Notes under the pieces: model-generated
The model's database searches: none
Told to the model about the DNA's origin: nothing
Seen by the model: only the letters and a program-made list of their open reading frames with translations
Shown here: positions 10,674 to 21,250 of the stretch, piece after piece
Position numbering within the stretch: position 1 is the first letter of the stretch
How the letters are laid out: every line of letters begins with the position of its first letter
Made by a program: the position numbers and the translations under genes
DNA from: Scalesia atractyloides
Taxonomy: Eukaryota > Streptophyta > Magnoliopsida > Asterales > Asteraceae
Direction of reading: 5' to 3'
Assembly (NCBI GenBank): GCA_947069175.1
Contig: CAMTDV010001633.1
Span: 61,238,102-61,302,101 of the forward strand
DNA: 64,000 nucleotides

Positions 10674-11972
10674 AGATATGTCACACCCGCATAATTCGAT
10701 CACATCAGAGTCGGGCATGATCTGACTGGTATCTTCATTGCACATCGGAAGTTAATATTTGCTAAAACTTCTAGAAAATTGAACGTCTGCTATGTACTCG
10801 GGTTTCAAAGGGTTCTCCTATTCCAACCGTGCATAGTTTGTATATGTAACCTGAGAAAGAAATATGCGAAAAATCAACATAAAGTTGAGCGAGTTCATAG
10901 TTTGTTTGAAAAAGATTTAAAGTAAGTCTCTTTGATAACCGGTTTAAATATAAGTTGAGAAAACATAATAAAACCATTTTCTTTTTCGGCATGTTAATTG
11001 AAAACCTTGTTTTTGTAATGTTTGAATAACCGTCGATGTCCGCGTACGACAAAGACAACATGCCCCCGCATGAGCCTATAATCCACCCCAAGCTAGTAAG
11101 TGCCTCGCCAACCGTTTACTCAAGACGGTAGACTAGCAGGCGGTTATAGTTGCAATGTGTAGGGAGGACTTCACTGTACAGTTTTAAGCGACCCTACGGC
11201 CCTTAGTGTTGAGTAGTGGACAATCCAGTCCTTGTGTCTATAACCAGAACCAACCAGTCCTCTTATTTATATGTAGGACAAACCAGTCCTTGTGTCTTCA
11301 TGCCTCGCACGGGTATAGGTGGATCTAACCCACTCAAGTCTTTGTGCCTTGCACAAGTGAGAATGGGCCTAGCCCATTTGAGTCTGTAAGCAGGACCAAC
11401 CAGTCCCCTTGTTTGTATATAGGACAATCCAGTCCCTGTATCTGTATGTAGCTAGGACATTCCCGCCGTGAAACTCATGCGTATTCAGAAAATACGCGTG
11501 TCTTTTGTAAAACTGGTATGTTAAGTATAAACATTTCGTAAACCATTTGAGTTTATTGAAATCCTTTCGCAACATGGTTTAGAAATATAAATCATTTTCT
11601 TCATCGAAATTTGTGTACTTTAGCAAAACTTGCAAGTCTTTCCACCCCCGAAAACATTTATAAAAATGTAAAACAGTAAAAAGTGGTGGTTATGAACTCA
11701 CCTTGTTATCCTTGTGCAAAGCTAGCTTAATGTGATTCCATAGTGTCGTTCCAAGAACGTGAACTCGCTAGCGCGCAACTATAGCCTTCCTATTAAGAAA
11801 TCGAGCTTATAAGTTTCTAATAAGACAACGTAGTTAAACTATGTGTCCGAGCTCTACCGAATCGTTAACAAACGATTCTAAAAGGTTGTTATTATCTTGA
11901 CTTAGAATAACCGTTCTATGGTTATTTGATCCCGTTCACAATCGGGATGAAACTAGGTCTAGTTTCCGAATG

Positions 11973-11975
<3 letters not shown>

Positions 11976-12020
<45 letters not shown>
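11976..12020. repeat. (TA)n-(CA)n microsatellite
   Basis: About 19 AT units followed by four AC units, inside the solo LTR. Confidence 0.9.
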
Positions 12021-12022
<2 letters not shown>

Positions 12023-12330
12023 TTAGATATAAATATACTTACGAAGTCGTGTTAGTTGTCGTGAATAGAAATACGTAAACGAATAATGGTACGACCCGTC
12101 GTAGTTTTCATAAAATGTGGACACATATATATTTATATATGTAAGCGTAAGCGTATATGTATCTAATCTTCACGTAACCGAAATAAAAACATCTTGTGTT
12201 TCGTTTATATTACATAAAACAATCATGTAATTGTACACGTGTTCTAATCGTCCGAATGTCGTGTTTCGTTTAGAAGTTGAAATAAAACTGTTTTATATAA
12301 ATACATCTTTATATAAATACTCGAAGTCTC

Positions 12331-12605
12331 GACGTTTAAAATAAATATAAACTATATTTATTTTATATAAAAGTATCCGAGTTGTTGACGTTCGAAATAA
12401 ATGTAAAACATTATTTTCATTAATTAAAAGTGTCCGACTCGTCGGCGTTCGAAATAAATATTCAACATTATATTATTTAAATAAAAGTGTCCGAATCGTC
12501 GACGTTTGAAGTAGATATAAAACATAATATTTCTTTTATAAAAATAATCGGACGTTTGAAGTATTCGGGTTTCCGACGTTTGAAATAATATAATCTATTA
12601 TGTTT
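12331..12605. repeat. Degenerate tandem array, period about 57 bp
   Basis: Repeated GACGTTYGAAATAAAT cores occur at 12331, 12387, 12444 and 12501, then more irregularly at 12551 and 12575. Each is preceded by a TCCGA box and followed by AT-rich filler. It lies inside the solo LTR downstream of its TATA box in the minus orientation, so would be transcribed. Confidence 0.75.
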
Positions 12606-13829
12606 ATTTTATAAACTTTTGAGTCGTAAACGTTGCCAATAAATATAATGCTAATTATATTTATTTTAAATAATCATCGAATAATAAACGTTTGGATTAA
12701 ACATAAGATGTTATGCTTATAAGAAATAAGTTTTGGCGTTTCGTTATCTTGTAATCCGTATTTCCTTGAAAAAACTATAATCTTGTTTTGTGAAATGTAT
12801 AAGTCGTCCGAATAAATATATACTTATATTTATTTTTATAAATTCATTTGGATTCCGATACGTTTTCATTTGTGTTAAAACTATAAAATATATATATTTT
12901 TAACGAAAACCGGGCAGAGTTTTCTTTGTTTTTGGAATAACCCGACAACTCAATGTGTCGATATAATTTTAAAACGCAACAAATTCTACAATTTATATAC
13001 TTTTTCGACAATGCATACGATACCTAATAATTTTGTCAAATGCGCCATATAAAAATAAAGTCGCTAATGTATAAGCGTTACTTAATCGGGTCCCTATATA
13101 ATATAGCCGGTGTAAATATTTCTTAGAGTCGGACGATATAAATATATATTTTGTTAGCGGGTCGGTCGAGCTGCGTATCATTATTAATCATAACAACACT
13201 ATATAATATATAATTTATGTCGTTTAAGCTTTACCAAGTCGCGTGTCGACCCAAAGACCGAGTTTGACCGCACTGCCCAGTTTGACCATGTTTGACTTTC
13301 GTTGACTGAGTTGACTCGGTTTGACCGAGTTAACTGAGTTGACCCGACATCCAAAATTGAGCCGAACCGCCCGTTGTCTTCTGTTTACTCGTTTGACCAG
13401 CACTCGAACCGAACTAAAACAAGTCTGACCGAGTGAACCTAAAAACTAAACCAAACATAGCCCGGCGTTGAACAAGTCTGACCCGACTCACACAAACCCT
13501 ATCGAGCAAAATCTAAATAACACTGATCCCCACCACTGATATCGGTACCACCCTCACTGCCGCTGCCGCCAGCGGTTCTCCGCCGTCAGCCCGTCATCAA
13601 CCACCGTAGCACCTCGTCCCGCCTGAAACAACAGGAATCGGCCGAAACAATCGTGGATCTAGAGAGATCTAAAAATAAAAATAAAAATAAAGAGAAATCA
13701 AAAGGGTTTACCGGGAAAACCGCCACTTCTATCGCCGCTTTCATCGGAAAAACAGCCGGAGGTCATCTCCGCCGTTGTTTTTCGCTGCTGCGCCACCGTG
13801 GAGGGTGGCCGGCCCTCCTTCCCTTTCCG

Positions 13830-13914
13830 ATCTCTCTCTCTCGCTCGAAACTCTCTCTCTCTCTCTGCTCGATCTTTCTCTCTCTGTCATGTCTCTCTCT
13901 CTCTCTCTCTCTGC
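13830..13914. repeat. (CT)n repeat
   Basis: Interrupted CT dinucleotide tract (GA on the minus strand), about 85 bp, in the leader region of the solo LTR. Confidence 0.9.
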
Positions 13915-14861
13915 GATCTCATATCCGCCATGCGCCACCACCATCTGGTGGTGCCCGGCCGTTTATTTGGGGAGCAAAGGGGGTCGTCGCGAGTTCAAGC
14001 CGGAGAAGGTAGAGGTGGAGGTTGTGGGTTGGTTTGCCGGAAAAGGAACGGCCGGAAGCCGGCCGGAGACCGAAATCCGGTCACCGGATTTAGAGAGAGC
14101 AGGGATAGGGTATGGGGGGGGGCTAGGGTTCCTAAAATGTCAAGAAGGTGGAGATGAGATGATTTTATAGTTAGGGTTTTAAGTGGGCTTGGGCCCAGGC
14201 CCACAAGCTCGTTTCGCGCAGCCCGACACGATTTTGAAGTCCGTTCATTGTAAAACGTCGTATTCGAGGATACTAGCAATTATGTCGGATATCGATATTT
14301 TGACGCATATTTTGTCAGTTGCGTAATAACGCATAAAATGTTTTGTTCGTCGTTTTTTGTCTGTTATTCGATCCGTTTTCAACCACGGATACTAAAATTC
14401 GAAAACTAAGCTAATTATATCATAATATATTATTAATGAGCCGTAGCTCGAATCTGGTGCTTCCGTTTGTTGTTAATTGCCGATGGGTTATTGTTCCGCG
14501 TTTTTCGTTCACGTTTGCGTGTTGTGCCGTTCGAAAGCGCCATAATTTCACAAAACTACATTCACATGCATAAGTTATATGTTTAAACTTCGTATTTGTC
14601 AGTATGTTGTACGGTGTCAGTTTGTTACCGTTTATCGTTACGCAGTTTTTCCGCAAATCACCATTCGCGTAATGTAAAGTCGAATAGGCATTCCTAGGCA
14701 TTACAAAATCCTAATTAAATTAATACGTGTGTTAAACACTATTTATTATCGCCTTAAACATTTTTAATCGCGTAATTAAAGGCCGAAAGTACCAGTTGTC
14801 ACAAGATATTCCAATAACATCTTGTTCATAATCAAGAGTCCCGATCAAGGAAGAATGTATT

Positions 14862-15062
14862 TTATTCTCCATAGTTGGTGATGGTGTGGCGGAAGCAGTT
14901 GACAAGGATGGAGGTGCGGTAGCCCAAACGGGCGACGGAGGTGTAGGGGCGCTTCGAATCGATCAAGGCCGGTGAATATTTTTGAAGTTGGGACTCGTGT
15001 CTCGTCATGGTTTCGCACACACGTTGGCGCCACTCGTCTTTGGATAGAGTTTGAGCGGCCAT
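14862..15062 (-). pseudogene. Start of the small LTR element's interior ORF
   Basis: A 66-codon minus-strand frame starting MAAQTLSKDEWRQRV, about 20 bp downstream of the primer-binding site, where a gag-like protein would begin. The sequence is charged and looks coding at first, but the later part changes character and stops. It may have joined the 10245-10673 frame before the solo LTR insertion and decay. No conserved domain is recognised; calling it gag-like rests on position only. Confidence 0.4.
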
Positions 15063-15081
15063 GGTTCACGGTGGATCACAG

Positions 15082-15095
15082 CTGATCTGATACCA
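15082..15095 (-). promoter_or_regulatory. Primer-binding site of the small LTR element
   Basis: TGGTATCAGATC on the minus strand, two bases from the LTR end at 15098. It differs by one base from TGGTATCAGAGC, the common plant initiator-Met tRNA primer site. Confidence 0.75.
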
Positions 15096-15097
15096 TT

Positions 15098-15433
15098 TGA
15101 TACGAACCAATCGGATTTGAGATAGATAACCCATTGAGTGGGTCAATCTCTAAAAAAAACAGCAAGAAATAGACTTTGGGATAACTCTCTTTGTTAACTT
15201 TTTATTCATATCTTTTACTTCAACTTACGTACAATATATTGCAAAGAAATAAAGGTTCCTAATTATTACGGAAACATGGAAACATCAGAATATATAAACA
15301 TGCAACAATGCAAAGAAATAAAGGTTCCTAATTATTACGGAAACATGGAAACATCAGAATATATAAACATGCAACAATTGGCAAACGTGGTAATTACTTC
15401 TAGAAAGACTAATTCTTCGGATGACAGGTATCA
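15098..15433 (-). repeat. 5' LTR of the small LTR element
   Basis: 336 bp. It is longer than its partner because a unit of about 69 bp (from GCAAAGAAATAAAGG, at 15241 and 15310) is tandemly duplicated. Confidence 0.8.
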
Positions 15434-15438
15434 ACGCT

Positions 15439-16140
15439 CCCGACCCAAACGGGCAAGAGGCCAAATTACAGCATATACGAAGATGATTTACGTCATTCCT
15501 CCCATATAATATTATAAAGGTAGACCTATTCTTAAGTCGCACGTAACCTTTAGACTTGACTTCACCTATCACATCTTGCGGGCAACATTTTATTATTTTG
15601 AAAGATAGCCTCATTTCTCCCTTTCCATAAACCCACACCGTGATTAAAACTAAACAATGAATTATCTTCTTCGCTTTCTTTCCCATCTGTAAAAAGCGAT
15701 GCATATCCATTTAATCCTACGCGAACACAAACACCGAAGGGATTTGACACCTAGAGCTAAAATTCAACCTAACCCGGATTTGAGAAGTTGCATGCCGTAA
15801 ATAAATGTTCTGCCGTTTCCTCGATCTCCTCACACCTCAAGCATAAAACCGAAGGAATGTTCACGTTCCTTCTCATTAAATACACACGAGAAGCTAAGGG
15901 TGAAGGGGTGCACCCCTCATGAGTTTGGGGGAAAATTTCACCCACACAATCATAATATGTCATGTCATTTCCCCTCTCATTCTTCCCCTTTGCCCAAAAA
16001 CACAAGGGGTAGTTTCCCCAAACCATTTAAAAAAAGAACATGATTGGTTGAATACTAGTGGCCCCACCTTTACACCCTCTCCTTCAAGCTCCCGCATGCG
16101 GCAAGTCTTCATCAAAAATTCATGGCGGCACCTTCCACTC
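15439..16140 (-). pseudogene. LINE fragment (zf-RVT and C-terminal part)
   Basis: Minus-strand fragments match the last part of plant LINE reverse transcriptase proteins. SRVYLMRRNVNIPS then CLRCEEIEETAEHLF (15790-15890) is the zinc-binding zf-RVT segment; LWKGRNEAIFQNN (about 15590) is the conserved WK-RNE segment. Frames are shifted between pieces and there are internal deletions. A 190-bp MITE (15896-16085) splits the zf-RVT region: the reading continues DLPHAGA on one side and SRVYLM on the other. It is dead. Confidence 0.75.
15896..16085. mobile_element. Short MITE inserted in the LINE
   Basis: Flanked by AAGCT at 15891-15895 and 16086-16090. Removing the insert and one copy restores an uninterrupted LINE frame, which fixes the boundaries. 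The ends AAGGGTGAAGGGGTG and CACCCTCTCCTTC are imperfectly inverted. No coding capacity; the superfamily is not assigned. Confidence 0.7.
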
Positions 16141-16315
16141 GCGACCTGTTCCCCCTAATCTTTCTTAATTAGCCCTCTAAACTGCAATATTACATTTCAA
16201 AGGCAACCACTTGAACCACTTAAATTCTGAACCAGTTCCATCTCCTCTATCGCTTTCCATCATCTTTTTAATTATGTATTACTTAAATGTTCAAAATACT
16301 ATCTTGTTTTAAATA

Positions 16316-17512
16316 GAGAAAAGTGTCCGGATAGTCCATATGGTTTGCTCCGATTTCACCTTTAGTCCATACATTTTCAAAATTACAGTTATTGTCCCTA
16401 ACTTTGGCAAATTCGTTCTCAGATAATTCCTAACGTGGATGAAGATTAATTTTTGATGTTAAGTGTGAAATTACTAGAATGCCTTTACTATTAATAAATT
16501 TCTTAAAACATTAAAAATCAATTAATCCATCTTAAACTAATGGGCCCACCATTTTCATAAAATACAAAAGCCAACCCTTCAGGCCTTCACCCAATCCCCT
16601 GCCCGTGCCCCCTAACAACCATCACCCTCAACCACCACCTCCACGATCACCCCCTACACCCTCCACCTTCACCGAAAATTTTTCAAAACAGAGACACATG
16701 AAACTCAGAGATATTTAATGGCGGATCCGGAGTGCCGGATCTTGATCCAAGGAATCCGGCGTGTGATGTGGTACCGGCGAGGTCTGCCACGTCAGATCTC
16801 GTTTCGATTGAATACCGAACGAGTTACACCGTCAGATCCCGTTCCGCCATTGTTGATTATTGAAGCTTGTTGATTGTTGGTTGATTATCTTATATCACCG
16901 AATTTATGTCCCATTGATTCAGCAGGTTGTTCTTAATATTTACACGTTACATCATCAGAGAAGAAGTATAACTTGACCGCACTTTGTAGGTAGCTGAGGT
17001 ATTTTATTATACTCAAAAAATTATGCTTCATCCAACAGCATCCTTTGAAGCCTCGCTGCATAAGAGCATTGAAAAGGATATTTATTTATTTCTGTTCACG
17101 ATAAGGCAATCAGTTTCAGTTTCAGTGGGATGATGGTGAAAGGCGTTGGTGGTTGGTCATTGTTCAGAGATAAAGAGGGAAAAACGGGCGGTGGTCGGGT
17201 GGTCGCCAGAATAACTGGTGGCGGCAGTTTGGCCGGAGAAGAAAGAGGTGGGGGTTGGGTTGTTATTTTGTTTTTAAAAAAGTGGGTCCCACAAATAAAT
17301 ATATCTATTTAATAGTTTAAGTTATTTGTTTTGTAGGAAGGGTATTTCTGTTATTTCACACCCATTTAACTAGGAAAACTAACTGATGTTAGGCTTAGGG
17401 ACTATCCGAGAACGAATTTGCCAAAGTTGAGGATTATAGCTGTAATTTTGAAAATGTAAGTACTAAAGATGAAATCAGAGCAAACCACAGGAACTATCTG
17501 GGCACTTTTCTC
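16316..17512. mobile_element. MULE (Mutator-like) non-autonomous element
   Basis: Long inverted ends: GAGAAAAGTGTCCGGATAG on the left and, inverted, GAGAAAAGTGCCCAGATAG on the right, with similarity over roughly 200 bp. Flanked by an exact 9-bp duplication TTTTAAATA (16307-16315 and 17513-17521), as MULEs make. The interior has a CACC-rich tract beside the left arm, then GC-rich sequence (16720-16860) that looks captured but is not recognised. Confidence 0.87.
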
Positions 17513-17651
17513 TTTTAAATACATCAATGCTTATGTAAAGTAACTTTTTAAAAAAAAAATCAGTATTACTTATGTGTTCAAAATACTCTCTTGCTTAAAA
17601 TACATCAATTTGTATGTAAAGTAACTTTCTTTTAAAAAGGGTGTCATATTG

Positions 17652-18030
17652 GCACACCAATAGGCTATATGCACACCCCAAAAGGTGTTTTTTGTCCTAT
17701 ATACACACCCTGCAGTGTCGAGTTGTGGTCAAAGCACAGACGTTTTGGTCAGGTCAACCAGACAAAAGACTGACGGGTGTCTGACGGGTCTGTTGACCGG
17801 ACTAAAACGTCGAGCTTTGGCCACGTTTTGGTCCTATCAACCAGACAAAAGACTGACTGGACACCCGTCAAAGCTCGGCGTTTTGGTTCGGTCAACAGAC
17901 CCGTCAGACACCCGTCAATCTTTTTCTGGTTGACCGGACCAAACCGTCACGCTTTAACCACAGCTCGACACTACAGGGTGTGCATATAGGACAAAAAACA
18001 TCTTTTGGGGGTGTCTATCTACACAGATAG
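17652..18030. mobile_element. Long foldback element
   Basis: Nearly the whole segment is one inverted repeat. The left arm has CACACCCCAAAAGGTG, then TTTTTTGTCC, then CAGTGTCGAGTTGTGG; the right arm has the complements in reverse order (CCACAGCTCGACACTA, GGACAAAAAACA, CTTTTGGGGGTGT). Inner parts around TGACGGGTGTCTGACGGGTC also pair. The arms are about 150 bp with a short centre near 17820-17870. The superfamily and exact ends are uncertain. RNA from this would form a long hairpin. Confidence 0.75.
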
Positions 18031-18482
18031 TTTGAGCCTTTAAAAAACGAGCTTACTCAACGTTTTCAGACTATATGTAGTGAGCGCCAGCATAAAACAC
18101 CACGCCTTGTGGTAACAAGCGCAAGAGTGAGGTGCGAAAATCTCGTGTGGACCCCATTGATTAGCCAACGAGAATCATCCACTTGGAGTCGCGCCATCAA
18201 ATCTGACTTAAGGCTGTGGGGTATGGGGCGATGGTTTGGGGGTGGGTTGGCGGGCAACGCCCAAGTCACCACCCCGTATGGGCTTGGCTTTTGGCGTGGC
18301 TCGTTGGGCGATAGTATGGCACCCATCGTTGGGCGGGGCTAGGTGGGTGACGTGGCGGTTGTTAATTGGTGGGTCAAACTAGCCGTTGGGGCACTTTTTA
18401 AAAAAAAAACTCTTTTTTTCCTTATAAATATCCCACATATTTCATAATTTTCTCACAAAAAATATCAAACACAAACAAAAAA

Positions 18483-19192
18483 ATGAGTTCTTCAAGTTCA
18501 AGTGCTTCTTCGTCATCGTCTGACGATGGTGCGGAAATATTTCTACAAACTATCGCGACGGCGATGAAAGCTATCGTCGAAGATGATGAGGAAGAGACTT
18601 TGCAACCAAAGCGGAGGAGGTATATCCCTCGTGAACGGCAAAACGCTAACGATTTGTTGGTACGTGATTATTTCTCGGCCGAACCTAGGTATGATGAAAA
18701 AATGTTTAGGCGTCGTTTTCGTATGAGTAGACGCTTATTTTTAAGGATATCTAAGGATCTTGAGGAGAAGTATGATATTTTCAAACAAAAACCGGATGTA
18801 ACCGGTCAATTAGGATTCAGTACGTGGCAAAAGGTCACGACCGCGCTTAGACAGTTAGCGTACGGCAATAGTTCGGACACTATGGACGACTACTTAAAAA
18901 TGTCGGCACGTGTAGCTAGAGAAAGTCTTCACAACTTTTGTTAGTGTATTTTAGAAGTTTATAAGAAAAATATTTGAGAAAGCCGCCGTTCAGTGATGTA
19001 CAACAAATATTGGAACACCACGCTGATTATCATGGCCTACCTGGGATGCTAGGTAGTTTAGATTGTATCAAATGGCCTTGGGAACTTTGTCCAACCGCAT
19101 GGCAATGCGCTCACACCAGTGGGTATCATGGAATGCCAGCCATAATGCTTGAAGCGGTTGCGTCCCAAGATCTCTGGGTTCGACTCCGATGA
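18483..19192 (+). pseudogene. Harbinger (HARBI1/ALP1-like) transposase, broken
   Basis: The first 153 codons read a Ser-rich head, then RRRYIPRERQ, then DYFSAEPRYDEKMFRRRFRM, GFSTWQKVTTALRQLAYGN and RVARESLHNFC, matching plant PIF/Harbinger transposases. A TAG follows (18942-18944). The protein resumes in another frame after an A-rich run near 18966 as LRKPPFSDVQQ and LGSLDCIKWPWE, whose Asp (19061-19063) is the first catalytic residue of the DDE triad. It then ends after EAVASQDLWV. The rest of the catalytic core is deleted. So there is one stop, one frameshift and a 3' deletion: inactive. Confidence 0.85.
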
Positions 19193-19243
19193 TGACGACA
19201 ACGATTAAAGGAAGATTGATTGTTTTTTATTGTATGTTTTTAT

Positions 19244-19246
<3 letters not shown>

Positions 19247-19288
<42 letters not shown>
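19247..19288. repeat. (TA)n microsatellite
   Basis: About 20 TA units within the Harbinger element. Confidence 0.9.
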
Positions 19289-19290
<2 letters not shown>

Positions 19291-19927
19291 AAAAAAAGGG
19301 TTGATGTGGCTTGGCCACGCCACCCAAGCCACGCCCAACCACACCCATTGAATGTGACTTTTGGGTATTGGGTCCACCATCCCGTCAGATGTCAACCAAC
19401 GCCCCAAACCCCCGCCCGCCATACCCCATGGTCTAAGCTTTTTACGAACCAAACTCAAGCTCAACAATTTAAGTCGTCAAGATAAACAAGCCAAGCCAAC
19501 TCGTGTCTTGGTTTACAACCCTAGACTTCTCTAGTTAACTACCATCGGTTGTTGAAACTTGAAAACCAGCAGATTTTAAATTTCATGAAATATCAAAAAG
19601 TAATAACAACAAAATTATAACACAATGTTCTTCAGGCACTATGATATAGATACACATCTACAAAACAAAATCACAATGCATACTATAACATAATTCATCA
19701 ACAACAAAGTAACCAAACTTTCAAAACAATAATTTTGTTGATACACATTCAACAAAACAAATAGAAACACAAATCCAAAATATAACAAACCCAAACCTAA
19801 CAATTAAGTGGGTGGATTTCAGTGAATCGGTACCAGTACTGAAAATACTCACTGATCTTGAAAAGTGGGTGCCGAATACCGTATCAAATCTATAACGACA
19901 TTCGGTAGCAAATGCTCATCCCTAATT

Positions 19928-20320
19928 TCACCGGCGGCAACGAGTGATGGCGGAGCAACCTCTAGTGTACGGATGCACCGGACCTCTAGCTCTCCAACAA
20001 TCATGAGTATAATACGACCTCCCGGAGCGTGGAGGACACGGCACTCTGTTGGCCGAAAGTGCACCGTACGATATATAATATCTCATCCTCTGCCAGAACA
20101 AAGATCTCCGACCGACGGCTGCTGTCACATCTCCGTCATAACCACCGTCCTCCATTCCGATCTCGTCAACGCCGTCGTACATCTCGCCGCCGGCGAGATG
20201 CAGCGAGAGGTCCGATTCCAGATCCACAACTGTCACGTCGGCGCGTGAGTTGGCGCGTGAGAGTGATAGTAGCAGCACACATAGTGTGATTTGAAGGTAA
20301 AGACAAAGTGATGAAACCAT
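19928..20320 (-). CDS. RALF-like (rapid alkalinization factor) peptide precursor
   Basis: An uninterrupted 130-residue ORF with all marks of a secreted RALF peptide hormone, which in plants signals through FERONIA-type receptor kinases and, in some tissues, LRX wall proteins. Residues 1-22 are a signal peptide (LQITLCVLLLSLSRA). An acidic propeptide follows to the RRSL site at 71-74, the subtilase S1P cleavage motif. The mature part has YISY (82-85), RVPCPP, RSGRSYYTHDC and the C-terminal CSAITRCRR; its four Cys are at 95, 108, 122 and 128, making the two conserved disulfides. The length is typical. The ATG at 20320 is chosen because it opens the signal peptide. The gene is intronless, as usual for the family. 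No strong TATA was seen within 150 bp upstream. It is the only intact host-type gene here. Confidence 0.93.
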   Translation of the reverse strand: MVSSLCLYLQITLCVLLLSLSRANSRADVTVVDLESDLSLHLAGGEMYDGVDEIGMEDGGYDGDVTAAVGRRSLFWQRMRYYISYGALSANRVPCPPRSGRSYYTHDCWRARGPVHPYTRGCSAITRCRR

Positions 20321-20715
20321 TGGTGAAGTGTGGATAATAATAAGATTTTGAGAATTGAAGGAGAATTGTTGGAAGTTTATGGAGGTAGGGAGTGGGGTAG
20401 GGGAGTCACATGGCGGGAAGTAAGGTTACAGCTGTGTGTATTTAATGAGTGTTTTCTGCTGCGACTGGGCCTGAAAACTTGTCTCGATAATGGTGAGTGA
20501 TGGGATACTCTCTCTCTAGGTTATGGAATATTTGCAGGTGATTAGGGGTTGATACGGCGGAGGAGGACGGTGGCGGTATTTTGGATTTGAGGTTTAAACT
20601 GGTGGTAGGCGCTAATAGCGGCGCAGATTAGTGACGTGTTAAGTGTAAAGACAAACGACTTCTCCTTTAAAGCGGAATTTGTTTGAATATTATTACACTT
20701 TAAATTTTAATTTTT

Positions 20716-21250
20716 TGGATTTTTACATATTTCGCCCAACATTCACATCCAACCCTAAGTATTATGAAAAATGGTTATGGGGTTTTGAGTGAAGAAAAAA
20801 GAAAATATTATTTTTTATCTGTAAATTTGGAAGACGCTTTTCATCTCTATAATTTTTTAATATATTTATAAAAGTGGTTATGAGTGGAGGGAAGAGAAAA
20901 TGTAATGATAAATGTATTAAAAATATTATTTCATTGTAATGAGAGAAAAAAGATAGATGCTTTTATTGTAATATAGGGGAAAAATGGGGTTGGACGGGAA
21001 TGCTCTAAGTAGTTTTATTACATATTTCTTCAACCCCTAAATTTAATTGCATATTTCCTTTTTCTAAAGAAGGCTTATTACATATTTCTCCAACTCTGAG
21101 TTTAATTACATATTTTACATTCCTAAATCTCAAACATTACATATTTATCCATTTCATTAAAAATACTCCTAAAAATTACTATCTTACCCTTGATGAGTTT
21201 ATTAAATAAGTAATTACATGTTTCTCATTTTCATGAAATCAATTATATAA
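20716..21250 (+). repeat. Left arm of a large inverted repeat
   Basis: Sequence built from TTATTACATATTTC and TTTAATTACATATTT units. The same sequence occurs inverted at about 28465-28735. The left arm is split by a MITE (20734-21007): TTTTTACATATTTC lies before it and TTTTATTACATATTTC after it, both present without a gap in the right arm. The two arms may be the terminal repeats of an older element whose interior has filled with younger insertions. Confidence 0.6.
20734..21007. mobile_element. MITE in the left arm
   Basis: The left end has CCCAACATTCACATCCAACCC; the right end has GGGTTGGACGGGAATGCTCT, an imperfect inverse. The interior is AT-rich, about 270 bp, without coding capacity. Comparison with the uninterrupted right arm at 28690-28720 supports an insertion. 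Confidence 0.6.

Larger units (their letters stand above)
10679..14803 (-). mobile_element. Large solo LTR (4.1 kb), Ty3 type
   Basis: On the minus strand it starts TGTGACAACTGG and ends GGGTGTGACA; it is flanked by an exact 5-bp duplication AGATA at 10674-10678 and 14804-14808. There is no PBS, PPT or pol, so it is a solo LTR left by recombination between two LTRs. Inside are a TATA-like CTATAAAATC (minus, 14161-14170) followed downstream by a leader rich in GA repeats, a 57-bp-period array (12331-12605), a (TA)n tract, and TTGACC/GTTGAC clusters at 13240-13345. Open frames around 13650-14170 come from the CT/GA repeat and are not genes. Confidence 0.8.
9964..15433 (-). mobile_element. Small non-autonomous LTR retrotransposon, itself interrupted
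   Basis: Direct terminal repeats begin TGATACGAACC and end ATCA (9964-10233 and 15098-15433). The flanking 5-mers are ACGCC (9959-9963) and ACGCT (15434-15438), a target duplication with one mismatch. A primer-binding site next to the 15098 repeat sets the orientation as minus. After removing the 4.1-kb solo LTR at 10679-14803, the element is only about 1.3 kb with about 730 bp of interior. It has no protease, RT or integrase, so it depended on another element. It sits inside a LINE. Confidence 0.82.
18212..19433 (+). mobile_element. PIF/Harbinger DNA transposon, internally deleted
   Basis: Bounded by TAA at 18209-18211 and 19434-19436, the 3-bp target of PIF/Harbinger. The ends are GGCTGTGGGGTATGG and, inverted, GACCATGGGGTATGG. 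Inside is the N-terminal half of the transposase (18483-19192), a (TA)n tract (19247-19287), and no second ORF. At 1.2 kb it is far shorter than autonomous relatives. Confidence 0.88.

Noticed and set aside
13653..14170. Several overlapping 90-130 codon frames on both strands
   Set aside because: They are driven by the CT/GA repeat in the solo LTR leader; no domain is present and all frames are equally open.
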